From NCBI GenBank assembly GCA_024509875.1, contig JAMPIV010000305.1:310001-374000 (forward strand): 64,000 nucleotides of DNA, in the 5' to 3' direction. A program made the translations under genes and the position numbers. The stretch comes from Oreohelix idahoensis (taxonomy: Eukaryota; Mollusca; Gastropoda; Stylommatophora; Oreohelicidae). Shown here piece by piece: positions 31,336 to 43,332 of this stretch (position 1 is the stretch's first letter; each line of letters starts with the position of its first letter). Below the pieces are notes generated by a model. It ran no database searches. It was given only the letters and a program-made list of their open reading frames with translations, and had not been told where the DNA came from.

Positions 31336-33142
31336 TGTCATGGAGCAGTCTATCCTTTCTCTTCCTAAATCTTCCACATTCCTTTACTCAGTCCATCCTG
31401 TCACTGTTTTCTAGTCTTCCCTATGACCCCCTTCTTTTTTTTTCCTACGAGAACGCGAGATCAGGTGAAGTTCTTGTATTAAATTTCGTTAACAGGCCAT
31501 TTAGATTCCGCAGGTAGGGTTTTGCGAAGACGCGATGGTAATGGTGGGTTTTTCTGGGTGACATCAATTAACCCGTGACCCATAGACGACCACCTATTTC
31601 CGGTCTTAAACTGTATTTATCAGAGGAAAATGTAACTTTACTTTACTCTCTTGATGAACACCGTGAAAGCAGCCTAAACTAAATTTTAAGTACATAAGAC
31701 TTTTAAAGAATATACACAGATTGTACACAACTGTGTGTAAAGTCAATAACGTGCTTATGAATATATTCAAATATTCAAGTTCTGATTGTGTGAACCTGAA
31801 GTGATTTTGTGTGGTGAGTTATCTCCCAAAATTATTTGTTTAATTATTGCTTAATGATACAAGTGTAATTTGCAGAAGAAGTATGTGGTTGACTATGATA
31901 AGAAACATATGTTATGCTATTGGATTTAGTTCTTCCATATCCATTATGTACCTGTATAACATATTATTAATTTTCTTATATGATTTGCTTATAGTATTTT
32001 ATTACTGTGCATTATTGCTTGCCTTATTAGAACACAACTCTGTTATGAGTATACATTATGAAAGCTGTTGTTCCTTGCTGAAAAATAATTAAGAATTAAT
32101 TATTAACTAAAGATACACCAGACTACAAGACAGACTGTTGATTGTGGAAAATAGTAAGACATATTAAGTGTAGAGGAGAGACACTTGACTTGGAAGGATG
32201 AGGACAGAGCCTGTTAGACAATGGTCACTGAGATATATTTTACATACAGTGTACTGGACAGTCAAAGTCTTCAGTGGTAAGTGTGCCTATGCTCTGAGAC
32301 CAAAAGTCTTCGGGGAGGAACTTAATACATGTAAAATCTCTTTAGACAAGAGATTAATGGTCCCCTTACTTTGTTCTCCAGTGCAGAGTGTCAGTAACAT
32401 AGGACCTGGCTTCGACCTCCCTCAATTTTGCTGAGCCCAAAAATCAAGAAGGGACAGGGACTGAATCTTCACCCCTGAGTGTGAACCAGACATCCTTAAA
32501 GACACTAGTGCCACACAGGGCAGTCAGTCACCACCACGTGCTCTCATCAAGAAGTCACAGCAGAGTGTCCTCTCAGCCTACATCCTACAAGAACACTACG
32601 ATAAGTATAATAAAGCGAAGGAAGACCACATACACCCATAGCCATCAAACGCTCAGACTTAGTCAGGGAAGAAAATAAGGCACCCCACTGGGACCTAGAT
32701 TCCTGTTTATTTTTCAGATTTAAACGTCCATATTTTTTTTTCATCAGATGTAAAATAACCCTTTGTAAATGTGATTCCCTTAATAAATAGCATATTGTTT
32801 ATTTACTTACTACACGTCTGAGTCAATTTGATAAAATATCATAAGCCTGTCCAGGGCTCTCTTTTTGTGATTACTTCCCTTTCTTGTTTACTGTCCTTTT
32901 TTTACTGTCGAATTGTCAACATCGTGTGGTGTATGTTAGTTGTGGAACAAAGTCACGTGGGAGAACAACTTGTCTGATATTCTTATATGGTATTTAATTA
33001 CCCTTGATTCCAGACAGTTAACCTCTTGGTTTCATAACAAATAACATCATTATTACAGTATTGCAAGAAAATCAATCTATATTCTTAGTGTTATAGTGAG
33101 CAGTTGACCTGTGTCGACCTTGCTCTCTCCCTACGCGTGACA
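31336..33142 (+). repeat. Element B LTR 3 (3')
   Basis: 1807 bp, TGTCATGGAG to ACGCGTGACA. It is followed by CTCGC, the duplicate of 18001-18005, then by unrelated sequence, which fixes the LTR end. Confidence 0.92.
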
Positions 33143-34045
33143 CTCGCTAAATGTAGACTTTCAATCCGTCTGGTTAACGAGTAATCACACAAACACGTCG
33201 ACATGGCTGCAAAACAGGTCAAGTTGTCTGGTCCGTATAGTGAGTGACGAAGTAGAACAAGATATGATAAGATAACCTTGGCCAAGGACAGCTGGAAAAT
33301 GCGATAAGGAGCGGGTGAGAAAAACGAAAAGAAAGGGCACAGAAGAGAGTTGGAGGAGGTCACAGGAAAAATGTAACGATCGAAGATTTGGCTTGTTACA
33401 AAACTAAATTTCTGCTGACTCCTGTGTAGTTTTCCCCTAATCGTTTAAAGTGGGAACATTCCAGTTGCTAGTAGTGGAGATTGTCATGCAAGAAAAAGGT
33501 TGAGTCAAAAACCCAGATTCCTTTTGGCGTTTCTGGGTTGCGCTATGAGTGTCGTCCTCAGAGGACCTTTTTTGTCTTGGCTGGCTGAATTGACTTTCTT
33601 TAGTTGACCTGTCCATGTTGTTTGTTAAAGCTGTGGTTTAAAATTGTCTACAGGATGGGATAACTGTTTCCGTGTGCAACCCGCCTTACAATAAGCGTGG
33701 AAGGTTACAATGTTACTATTTTCTGCTCCCCATTTTGGACCCCGGCAGCACACCCAGGTGGTGACAAATGTCATTTTTTATAACTCTCTATAATAAATTA
33801 TATGAGTACATTAATGGCAATAAAAAAATACGGCACTGAAGATCCATGAAGTTGTTGTAAATCAAACACATAACATAATCATCAGAACTGGGTATAGTTT
33901 AATTTTTCCCAGCAGCCGGTGAGCTATGATCAGTGTTCGCCTATCGAGGACCTGCATTGTGACGCTTTCTTACTGCTTCAATGACTGCATTGCATCTGAC
34001 CGGACTAGAGTGATTTGAAAGTCACTGAATATTTTTAAAATCCTC
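33143..34045. other. Unannotated flank after the element B array
   Basis: It begins with the target duplicate CTCGC (33143-33147) and continues the sequence interrupted at 18005. No RNA gene, repeat or convincing ORF seen. Confidence 0.5.
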
Positions 34046-34049
34046 TTGT

Positions 34050-36960
34050 GTTTATTGGTTATGCCTCAAACAAGTTTCAAAAGAAGGAGATATAGCTGCA
34101 ATTTGACTCATCATGTAGCATGTCCTTTACAGAACGTCGCTCTCATCACAGCCCGCCTGAAAGACTCTCGATCTCTAGCCAGCCCTCCTGCCTCCTCCAA
34201 TGTCATGTTCAAGGTGTCTTCAATGTCCTGTGTCCACCGTCGTCTTGGTCGGCCCCTGCCTCGCCTTCCAGGTACCATACCCTCCATCACTGCTCTCTCT
34301 CTAAGCCACTATGGCGTTTAATGTGGCCAAAATATTTCAGTTTCCGGGACATGATATTGTTTATGAGCCAGTTTTCCTTGATGTTCAGGTCGTGTAGGAT
34401 GTCTATATTTTTCTTCTTCTTGGTCCAAGATATTCTGAGAATTTTTCTGTAACACTTTGCTTCGAAAGATTCGATTTTTTTCTTTAATGTTTGAGTAATG
34501 GTCCATGATTCACATCCATATGTTGCTACCGGAAAAATGCACGTTCTCAGGAGTTAAACTTTTATTAATTTGCTGGTGTTATGCCATAGGTTCTTCATTT
34601 TATTTAACCTCTGCATTGCTATGGCCAGTCTCCTTCTGACCTCTTTTGAGCAGTCTCCATTGTTGTTAATTATGGAGCCAAGATATTCAAATTTGTGACA
34701 TTTTCAATTTCCTCATCATTGATGGTAATTTTTGGTTGGCATCTTGTTTTGTCTGTGGACATTATCTTTGTTTTTTTTTTTTTTGTGTTCAGAAAAAGGT
34801 TCTGATCCTCACTGTGTCTTTTGACAGACAGGATTAACTGTTCTAGTCCCTTGTCACTGTTTGAAAGAATAACTGTGTCATCTGCGTACCTAAGTTCTGG
34901 GATCGCATTTCCACCAATTGTGAACGGATCGCAATGTTCACATTCTTGGTCACTCCGAAAATTTCTCATTATGCTTTCTGCATAGATGTTAAACAAGTAT
35001 GGAGAGAGGATGCAACCCTGTCTTACTCCCCTTTTCACCTCAAACCATCCTGTTTCCCCCGCAACTCTGACAGCTGCTTGTTGTTCATGGTATAGTGTTT
35101 CAATTAGACGGATCAAATGCGCCGGAAACCCCATGTCTCTCATGATGTTCCACAATTTCTGATGTTGTACGCAGTCGAAGGCGTTGGTTTAATCTACAAA
35201 ACAGGCATGAAGATCTACAATGTATTCTCTGCATTTCTCGAGGATGTTTCTCTCATTAAAGATGTGATCTCTCGTACCTCTGCCTTGTCTAAAACCCGCC
35301 TGTACTTCATGTATTTCATGTTCTAACTTTCTTTCTATCCTCTTCATGACTATTCTTTTAAAAAAATTTTCCAGAAACAAAGTATAATAAAACAAAATAT
35401 AAAAATAACCTATAATCTGCCATTACAAGACCAGCTAAATATTGCTGCCCGCTGAGGCTATGTGTTGAACAGACCGGATCTCATTTTGAGTTGAAATCTT
35501 AATGTGACACAGCATTTTATGTAATAAAACGGCATTCAGGTCTCTATTTATCTTGATGTTTATTTATATAAAATACTTTGATAAGATTGAAAAAAAAAAA
35601 ATTTAAAAATATGAAACTACTTTTCAGTAACCCCGTGGAGCTCTATAGATTAGATGATGCCAGATTGTAGCTTATAGCGTGGGTGGATTATGTTTTTCAC
35701 ACGGTATGCAAAGATATAACACTGCAGTTTGGGACACACTGCAGTTTGAGACTATAATTGGTCTGTGAACTTCATGTATGTATCTTTTAAGTTTTCAAAA
35801 GTAATTTAAACAAGCCTAAAATGTAGTGTCGAGTTATATGTTATAGCAAAGCTGAAAGCGTAAAAACGTTCAAAAGTTTAATCCTCTAACTGACTTATCT
35901 TAAATCCTGTTCTGAGAATTTTTTTAGAAATAGGCCCTAGTTAAATCATGTCCGTTGTTACCCCATCTTTCCCAGGTGGCTTTCTTTGTTTCAGGGATTC
36001 AGTGGCTGCTTCAAGCTCACTCATTGTGAGGTTTGCTGCAGTGTGCTGTTCTGGAACAGTTGTTATATTTTTGTAAAATTCTATCTATTTGATAACATCT
36101 TGTTTTCTGTCAGGTAGAACATATATCTGACTGTCCTGTGAGAATTTTTTGGGTGAAGTATTTTGTCATTTTGCTAATGGGCTATTTCTTTATTTTTGCA
36201 TTTTTCATTATTTAAGGATTTGGCAAGCCTCCATAGTTTTCTGCCATCTTTGTCAAGGTTAAGGCTTCTGTTGTTTTAACCCAGCTGAATTTTGCTGAAC
36301 AGTTCAAAGTTTTCCTGTCCTTTGTAGCAATGGCTTTGTAGGTGATGTTTCCCTCAACTGTTTTGTCTTTTTCTGCAGTGTTTCTGGCTTTTGATACTTG
36401 TGTTCTTCTAGCTCTTCGTGTCCAGTACGGTTTATATTTTTTTCTCGCCTCTCGTGATATTGATTCAAAGGCAGCTTTCAGAACTGCTTTGTTAAATCTA
36501 TCAACGATTTCTCCCATCCTTTTGTTTTGGGTGTCTATTTGTCCACAGTATTTATCTGACAGTTCTCTGACAACATGCTGCAGTTGGCGTTTTTGTAATT
36601 CCAGCGAGGTAATGGTTTATGAAAGTTGAGTGAATGTTCCATATTTATCATTCATGTTATCGGTTTGTGATCACTGTCAGCCAATTGGTTGAGCACGCGT
36701 TCGATCTTATGGCTGATGTCTCCTGTTGAGAAGGCAAGGTCGGGTGTTGAGTTGATTGTCACTGTCTTGAGTAGGATCTGGGTGTGTCATCTGCATTTTT
36801 GATCACTTGCAGATTGATGTCAATTTCCCAGTCCTCAACCTCAATGCCACGGGTATCAGAATCTGTGTAACCCCACCTTTCTGAGTGGCTGTTGAGATCA
36901 CCAGCAACCAGGCAGTTGGTGCACTTAAAATCCAGTGATGCACCCTAAAGTGGAAGCATC
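34050..36960 (-). pseudogene. Decayed APE-type LINE (EN-RT), interrupted
   Basis: Read right to left: an endonuclease end with TPDLAFSTGDISHKIERVL and SDHKP (about 36760-36670); a basic linker with ARKKYKPYW (about 36460-36420); LEAATESLKQRKPPGKDG (about 36030-35960); an AT-rich gap; then RT with HEVQAGFRQGRGTRDHIF (about 35320-35260), KRGVRQGCILSPYLFNIYAE (about 35040-34980) and the catalytic LRYADDTVIL (about 34895-34865). The tail at about 34540-34100 has PVATYGCESW and an Arg/Gly-Pro-rich end. Several frameshifts and stops are present. Between about 35390 and 35940 the palm-proximal RT segment is replaced by non-coding AT-rich sequence. Dead copy. Confidence 0.75.
35390..35940. other. AT-rich segment interrupting the LINE
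   Basis: About 550 bp of AT-rich DNA with an A-run near 35591, between two LINE coding pieces. No coding potential, and no clear target duplication. It may be an insertion with loss of some LINE sequence. Confidence 0.4.
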
Positions 36961-37324
36961 ATTCTTCTATTTATATCTCTGCCAAGAGTAACCTTGAGCC
37001 AAGGTTGATACCTTTGAATACCCTCAACATTATACTCCAGTTTGGCCATAATTTGACCACTACTACGGTGCAAGGGAGGCAATAACCGTCACAGGAATTA
37101 CACGATAGATGTCCTTGGATTCTGTAAGACAGTGAGAAAGGACAAAGAGAGAGAGAAGGGAAAAGGGGGGGGGGGGGGCGGAGAAACTGATCATAGGAGA
37201 ACTGTGCTGTCCTTAGGACATGAGGAAGAAAGTGAAGGGGTGACTGTAATACTGCCTAAAGAAGAGCAGAAATCAGTCATAGAAGGGGGAGGGAAGGGAG
37301 GAGGGCAATGTGACCCAGAAATAT
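36961..37324. other. No recognised gene; purine-rich with a 14-G run
   Basis: A run of 14 G at 37165-37178 sits in a G/A-rich strand (about 37130-37320). The ORF there is low-complexity and unconvincing. Confidence 0.5.
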
Positions 37325-37600
37325 AACAGCAGCTTCCAAAAGTAATGATAAATATCATCCAGTGGTAAAGATAAAGGATCCCGTTTACACACCCACTGAG
37401 GCGTAATGGGAATATGGTGTTAGGCCCATTTTTTTCTCGTGCCTTAACCTTCCCAGAGTTTATCTATTACCCAGCTGGGGCTGAATCGACCCAGGAACCG
37501 TTTGCAGTCTTAAAAAAATTCCACCTCAACTGAGGATCGAACCATGGACCACTGCGCTAGGAAGCCAATGCACTAACCACTGTGCTACAGCAGCTCCATG
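37325..37600 (-). mobile_element. tRNA-like SINE, reverse strand
   Basis: On the reverse strand: GTAGCACAGTGGTTAGTGC (A-box-like) and, about 25 bases further, ATGGTTCGATCCTC (B-box), then a body with a CTGGGTAATAGATAAACTC-type segment. Ends approximate. Confidence 0.65.
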
Positions 37601-37624
37601 GTATTTGTGAATAAATAACAGAAG

Positions 37625-37745
37625 AATCAGTGGGAAATTTATGGAGATAAAAGAAATCAAGTATAACACAAAAATCAGAATCTTCAATTCAAATGTTAAC
37701 TCAGTCCTATTATATGGTAGTGAAACATGGAGAACAAGAGCGCCA
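37625..37745 (+). pseudogene. Short LINE RT tail fragment
   Basis: One frame reads NSNVNSVLLYGSETWRT, the conserved LYGSETW region near the end of many LINE RTs. Only about 40 codons, so just a scrap. Confidence 0.5.
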
Positions 37746-38428
37746 TGAATGCACTGGATATAAATCCTGTAACCTGGGAAGATGAAGCTGTCGATCACAC
37801 CATTTGGCATTGCTCCCTATGGTGCCACCTCAGACTGGGAAAAATAAACTCTTACAAAAATCAGAACAGAATTTAACACTCAGAAAAGAACACAAGAAAA
37901 ATAAGCAGCTGAGGGCTATCACATGAAGGACACATCATTCACACAGTCAGTTATGACTGATGAAGGCTGTTATATTACCCAGACGAAAGCTATGGATAGT
38001 CATTGGTGAGCATGAAAATAAGGCACAAGGTGCTGCAACATGTTTCCCCGGATACTCATAAGGAAGATGGACTTGACTCAGCAGAATCCTACATTAGAAA
38101 AACTTTTTGCAGATTGCAGACAAATTTAGATTCAAAAGTACTGCAAATGAGACGTTTAGATGGCAAACGAAATCAGACCGCTTCAACTATTGGTCATGTG
38201 TTTCAGAAAAAAAGTCGTACAACGTTTACACCAACGATACTGTGGAATTGTACGCATGAAGCAGCAACTAACAATTGCTGATCAATCAATCAATCTTAGA
38301 CGTTCAGCTGTCCGACAAGTATTGACCTTCAACCAACATATGCCAAGACCTGTCACGTGCCATAAACTCAGTTGTTGATGTGTCTAGTACAAATGCATAT
38401 ACCGTCTTTGGGCAAGAAACGGCGAAGC
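37746..38428. other. No recognised gene
   Basis: ORFs of 92 codons (38003-38281) and 72 codons (38160-38378) overlap in different frames, and neither is recognised. This DNA appears to continue after the SINE palindrome at 40244. Confidence 0.45.
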
Positions 38429-38441
38429 TTGTCAAATGAAA
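38429..38441. repeat. Left 13-bp flank duplicate of the SINE palindrome
   Basis: TTGTCAAATGAAA here and at 40231-40243. It looks like a retroposition target duplication. Confidence 0.7.
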
Positions 38442-40230
38442 ATAAATAACACATAAGGAAGGGAAACCCGAGGCCTGTAAACAGTAAATTAATATTAGAC
38501 AAACATAAAGGTATGTTTTCAGGCACTCGTAAGAAATAAAGAAGTAGAACACTTGGACAACAGAAAAACAACAGACGTGAGTGGCTTACCCAGGGTTCGA
38601 ACCCCGTACCTTCCGTACGACAACTCCGCCTAGCTATCAAGCGAATCACACTGACCCCACGGCCAGCTAGGCATCCCCAAAAAAAGATGCTTTGCTGGCT
38701 ATTTATCAGTACGAAACACACAAGATAACACCGGAAGTATACAGTGGGCAACTCAGCCCTTAAATGGCGCAATCACTTCTGTTGTTCTCCTATTAACAGT
38801 ATGTGTCAGTCCAAACAAGACAAAGACCTTGATACTGGGTCCAGTAAATAGTAGAAGACTTAAGGACATTAGTATAGAACAGAGGGTAGGTTTCTGGTAT
38901 TGTATAAACATAAATAACACATAAGGAAGGGAAACCCGAGGCCTGTAAACAGTAAATTAATATTAGACAAACATAAAGGTATGTTTTCAGGCACTCGTAA
39001 GAAATAAAGAAGTAGAACACTTGGACAACAGAAAAACAACAGACGTGAGTGGCTTACCCAGGGTTCGAACCCCGTACCTTCCGTACGACAACTCCGCCTA
39101 GCTATCAAGCGAATCACACTGACCCCACGGCCAGCTAGGCATCCCCAAAAAAAGATGCTTTGCTGGCTATTTATCAGTACGAAACACACAAGATAACACC
39201 GGAAGTATACAGTGGGCAACTCAGCCCTTAAATGACGCAATCACTTCTGTTGTTCTCCTATTAACAGTATGTGTCAGTCCAAACAAGACAAAGACCTTGA
39301 TACTGGGTCCAGTAAATAGTAGAAGACTTAAGGACATTAGTATAGAACAGAAGGTAGGTTTCTGGTATTGTATAAACATAAATAACACATAAGGAAGGGA
39401 AACCCGAGGCCTGTAAACAGTCTTTGTCTTGTTTGGACTGACACATACTGTTAATAGGAGAACAACAGAAGTGATTGCGTCATTTAAGGGCTGAGTTGCC
39501 CACTGTATACTTCCGGTGTTATCTTGTGTGTTTCGTACTGATAAATAGCCAGCAAAGCATCTTTTTTTGGGGATGCCTAGCTGGCCGTGGGGTCAGTGTG
39601 ATTCGCTTGATAGCTAGGCGGAGTTGTCGTACGGAAGGTACGGGGTTCGAACCCTGGGAAGCCACTCACGTCTGTTGTTTTTCTGTTGTCCAAGTGTTCT
39701 ACTTCTTTATTTCTTACGAGTGCCTGAAAACATACCTTTATGTTTGTCTAATATTAATTTACTGTTTACAGGCCTCGGGTTTCCCTTCCTTATGTGTTAT
39801 TTATGTTTATACAATACCAGAAACCTACCCTCTGTTCTATACTAATGTCCTTAAGTCTTCTACTATTTACTGGACCCAGTATCAAGGTCTTTGTCTTGTT
39901 TGGACTGACACATACTGTTAATAGGAGAACAACAGAAGTGATTGCGCCATTTAAGGGCTGAGTTGCCCACTGTATACTTCCGGTGTTATCTTGTGTGTTT
40001 CGTACTGATAAATAGCCAGCAAAGCATCTTTTTTTTGGGGATGCCTAGCTGGCCGTGGGGTCAGTGTGATTCGCTTGATAGCTAGGCGGAGTTGTCGTAC
40101 GGAAGGTACGGGGTTCGAACCCTGGGTAAGCCACTCACGTCTGTTGTTTTTCTGTTGTCCAAGTGTTCTACTTCTTTATTTCTTACGAGTGCCTGAAAAC
40201 ATACCTTTATGTTTGTCTAATATTAATTTA
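38442..40230. mobile_element. Palindromic array of 468-bp tRNA-like SINE units
   Basis: Two reverse-orientated units (38443-38910, 38911-39378; exact 468-bp period) and a 42-base partial are joined at 39420/39421 to forward units (first period 467). Each unit has a tRNA-like block: on its sense strand GATGCCTAGCTGGCCGTGGG, then a B-box GGTTCGAACCC, ending GTAAGCCAC (first unit about 38587-38677). The arms pair over about 800 bp around a spacer of about 125 bases (39296-39420). Single-base variants are mirrored between arms. The ORFs here are by-products of the repeat. Confidence 0.85.
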
Positions 40231-40243
40231 TTGTCAAATGAAA

Positions 40244-40783
40244 CCAGCTAGTACACACAGCAGACATTCGTGACCAGAGACGGAATACCCGTAGGAGGAG
40301 ATCCCCATGGACTACCCTGGACGCTGTATGTATCACTGCTGGGAGATAGCTGTCAATATGTTATTAATGTACCCATTCATTTGTGTAATGAAGTTTATCA
40401 CTAAGGAAGTACCATTCGTGCACGGTGTAAGATTTATGTACACGAAGGGTTGCCCGTTACCAGTACTATCATATCACTGAATCAGATAACCGAATCAATT
40501 CACTTCACATCAATACCAGAGATTTGGCTGCATACATGAAACTAATCACTCAAAAACAATCCCATCCACCTCGCATCTGAAGGCGACATTTTTTTCCCGC
40601 ACTTTCAAGGCCGCTGTAACCAAGACTTGCCTTGAATAGTTCCGGGGGTTTAATTAAAATGACAGAAAGGATAGAGCTATATCTCCCCCATGTATGTCAT
40701 AAGGTGCAACTATAAAGCCGTCAGTGTAACGGGGTTGGGTTCATTATTGCTTTCCTTGCATTTTAGCGGATGAATAGTTCTAG
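40244..40783. other. No recognised gene
   Basis: Between the SINE palindrome and the element C target duplicate. AT-rich; no RNA gene or convincing ORF seen. Confidence 0.5.
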
Positions 40784-40788
40784 ACAGG
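40784..40788. repeat. Left target duplication ACAGG of element C
   Basis: ACAGG directly before the left LTR equals ACAGG at 50102-50106, directly after the right LTR. Confidence 0.88.
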
Positions 40789-41879
40789 TGTTGACTCCAT
40801 TTTATCGTTGAGTTCAGTGAAGAGGTAAAATTGAAACGCGAATGGTTAAAACGGAATGAATGTCAACAATGTTCTTCAAACGAAAATTCCAACAAGTATC
40901 GTTGAATTGGGTGAACTGGGCAAGTATTGGCAGCACACAAGTCGGTGATTACTGTACATATATTTTATTGACGTGACACCAACGAAGTGGAACAAGACAA
41001 TCATAGTTACAGATGCGAAGATCATACGTCAAATGTTAATATCACTGTTAATAGTTGTTGTAGATTCTCTAACAGTTAAGTTCTCTTATATTCCAGTGAC
41101 TAAGGATCACTTCCATTACCATATAACAGACATGGTATTAACGTCCGTTGACCTTCTCCCAAGGACGTTTATTAAGGCAAACGGATTCATTCTCACGGAG
41201 CAATAATTTATATCATACTTGTAAGCATCCCAGACTTTCTTCATAAAATTCTTAGATAGCATATCCAATCCAAACAAAGGCAGATATAACAATACAACCA
41301 GGTTAGTGTTTCATCTTGGCTAACCTCTCGGTATCCATGCCCCGACTTTGGCATAGGTAAAACGGCATATTAAACATGTGAAGCATATATATATTCATTA
41401 ACTTGATTCCACATATGGATTCTCTCTCTACGAAAAGATTCCAAAGGCTATCGACTCCGTGTGTCCAATTCTAGGAATGTCATCTCCGAAGAATTCCCGC
41501 TAGACCATAAATAGGAGCGGCCTGATACTTTAATTTACATAATTAAACTTGCCATAAGAAAATGGGGCGACACTTACTTCATTCTTCCACTATTGGCTTC
41601 GCCATGAAGACCAATAGATACGAATACAACTGCTGGCTTCTTCAAATTTGCCAGGAATCAAAGAATAACACTGCGGACATAAATGTCGTCCGAGCTGCCC
41701 CTATCATGACGTCACAATCTACCCAACTAGGTTACACGTGCGTCCAAAGCAACTCACACAGCATTGTGCACGTCAGTGCGTGAATCAATCGAACGCACAA
41801 ATAATATAACTATATAAAACTGGTGCGTACATTTGGCAGGACCGAAGACTACCCCCGTAGGTAATAAATGTACGTAACA
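40789..41879 (-). repeat. Element C 3' LTR (left in window)
   Basis: 1091 bp. On the element's strand it starts TGTTACGTAC and ends GAGTCAACA. The purine tract lies just right of it on the plus strand (41880-41902). Confidence 0.92.
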
Positions 41880-41902
41880 GCTCCCTTATTACCTCCCCTT
41901 AA
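41880..41902 (-). promoter_or_regulatory. Element C polypurine tract
   Basis: On the element's strand AAGGGGAGGTAATAAGGGAG directly precedes the 3' LTR. Confidence 0.7.
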
Positions 41903-42872
41903 AAAAATTAATTATATTAATTTTTTTCGAACTAATTACTCGAGAGAGGTGAGTCAAAACTACAACAAGATTTATGACATGCATAAAATTATATCATATT
42001 AAGAAAAGAATATTAAATGAAAACAATATAACTAAATGATAGTATGCATTAAAGCACACATCCACCATCGACCTACTTTGGAACGATGTGGTAATATTCG
42101 AAGTAAAAAGAAGTTGAAAATGAAAATGAAATAAACCATAAAAAAAAGATGATAATAAAATTCAACAAAATTGTTTTAAAAGAAATTTGAAACATATGAT
42201 TTCAAAAATGAAAATGAACAGCAACACTGATGATGATCAATGATAAAAGAATCAATAAAACAGAAAATTTTAAAATACAACATGCGAAATGAAACAAAGC
42301 ATAATTAAACACTTTAAGAAGCAACGCACTTACTATTTCCTAACATTAGTAAGTTTGACTAGTTATCTAAAAGTGAGATATCATGTAGTGGGATACGTGA
42401 ATACACGTATTGCGAAACACTAATAAAGTTAGTAGATGTGTGATTTATAATCAATCAAATTGATTAAATTGAATTATTCTACTTAATAGTACTTAATTTA
42501 TGAACAAATAACTAATTACTAATTTATTCTAAGTGATTTCAATTTCACTCATTGTTAATATTCTTTTAGAACTAGTTAAATCGACAAGAATATGTTCTAA
42601 ATGTACCATGTCTGAAATACGTTTACGAACACGATATGTAGTGTAATCTGTTCCATAACAATAGTGATTGTCTATTTGTCACTCTTACCAATGTTTCCAT
42701 ACTAAAAAAAAATGTTACTTTAATATCACTGTTCCCGTTCTAACAAAACGTTACTTCACAAGAAATAATGTTATAATCCATACGTAAGTATATTCTGAAA
42801 GTTATATATATACGAATACTGCAGAACTACACATAGTCTCCACAGATGTATAATCAGTGACCATGTACAAAG
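41903..42872 (-). other. Element C 3' non-coding region
   Basis: About 970 bp of very AT-rich sequence between the RNase H end and the polypurine tract. No envelope-like ORF or membrane segment found. Confidence 0.6.
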
Positions 42873-43330
42873 TTATTCATGTTTCTGTGAGGACGTTTCA
42901 CCATCTGGAAGTGGTTTAATTTCGACGTGTTCACTAGGGCATCTTGAAAGACAGTCTGCAAACACATTCTGTACTCCAGGAATAGCTCGTATCTCAAAAT
43001 GGAACGGTTGAAGCGCAATAGCGTAACGCGCTGACTTTGATGACTTCACGTTCCCTGTGTTCAGTGCTGTAAGAGCTTTCTGGTCGGATTCCACCACAAA
43101 GTGTGATCCGAGGAGATAACGATCCAGTTTTGTGATTGACCAGACAAGAGCGAGGAGCTCTTTGTCCAGAACGGAATACTTCATCTCGCTCGTCGTAAGC
43201 TTTCTGGATACGTACATAATCGGAAATAAGGTGCCTCCGTATTCCTGCATCAAAACTGCCGCGATAGCGTAGGAAGAAGCATCACTGCGAAGAACAAAGG
43301 TGAGATCTTTGTTAGGCAACCTTAAAACAG
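42873..43330 (-). CDS. pol: RNase H part of element C Pol, +1 frame
   Basis: Continues Pol after the frame break. It holds FVLRSDASSYAIAAVL (first RNase H Asp), LDKELLALVWS (Glu), VESDQKALTAL (Asp) and VFADCLSRC (last Asp), so the full RNase H fold with all four acidic positions is present. The region lies in the +1 frame relative to the long upstream ORF. The first Met (43319) is internal to the conserved sequence and is not a real start. It ends at a TAA at 42873-42875. Confidence 0.82.
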
Positions 43331-43332
43331 GC

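Larger units (their letters stand above)
18006..33142 (+). mobile_element. Gmr1-like LTR element B, tandem LTR-int-LTR-int-LTR array
   Basis: Three LTRs (18006-19814, 24672-26478, 31336-33142) separate two internal regions. Period is 6664-6666 bp. The whole array, not each unit, is flanked by the 5-bp duplication CTCGC. Both gag-pol ORFs give the same protein, and even the incidental small ORFs are identical between units. The visible LTR differences are homopolymer lengths and a GACCCT/GACCCC change. This is consistent with unequal LTR recombination after one insertion, or with an assembly duplication. Confidence 0.92.

Noticed and set aside
38587..38677. Possible functional tRNA gene
   Set aside because: The B-box is good but the block lacks a proper cloverleaf and is embedded in a repeated SINE unit, so it is a tRNA-derived promoter.
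38368..39921. Repeated 120-150-codon ORFs in the SINE palindrome
   Set aside because: They appear in every copy of a non-coding tRNA-like SINE, in both orientations, with no protein family signal.
41903..42872. Envelope gene downstream of pol in element C
   Set aside because: No ORF of useful length, signal peptide or membrane segment in this AT-rich region.
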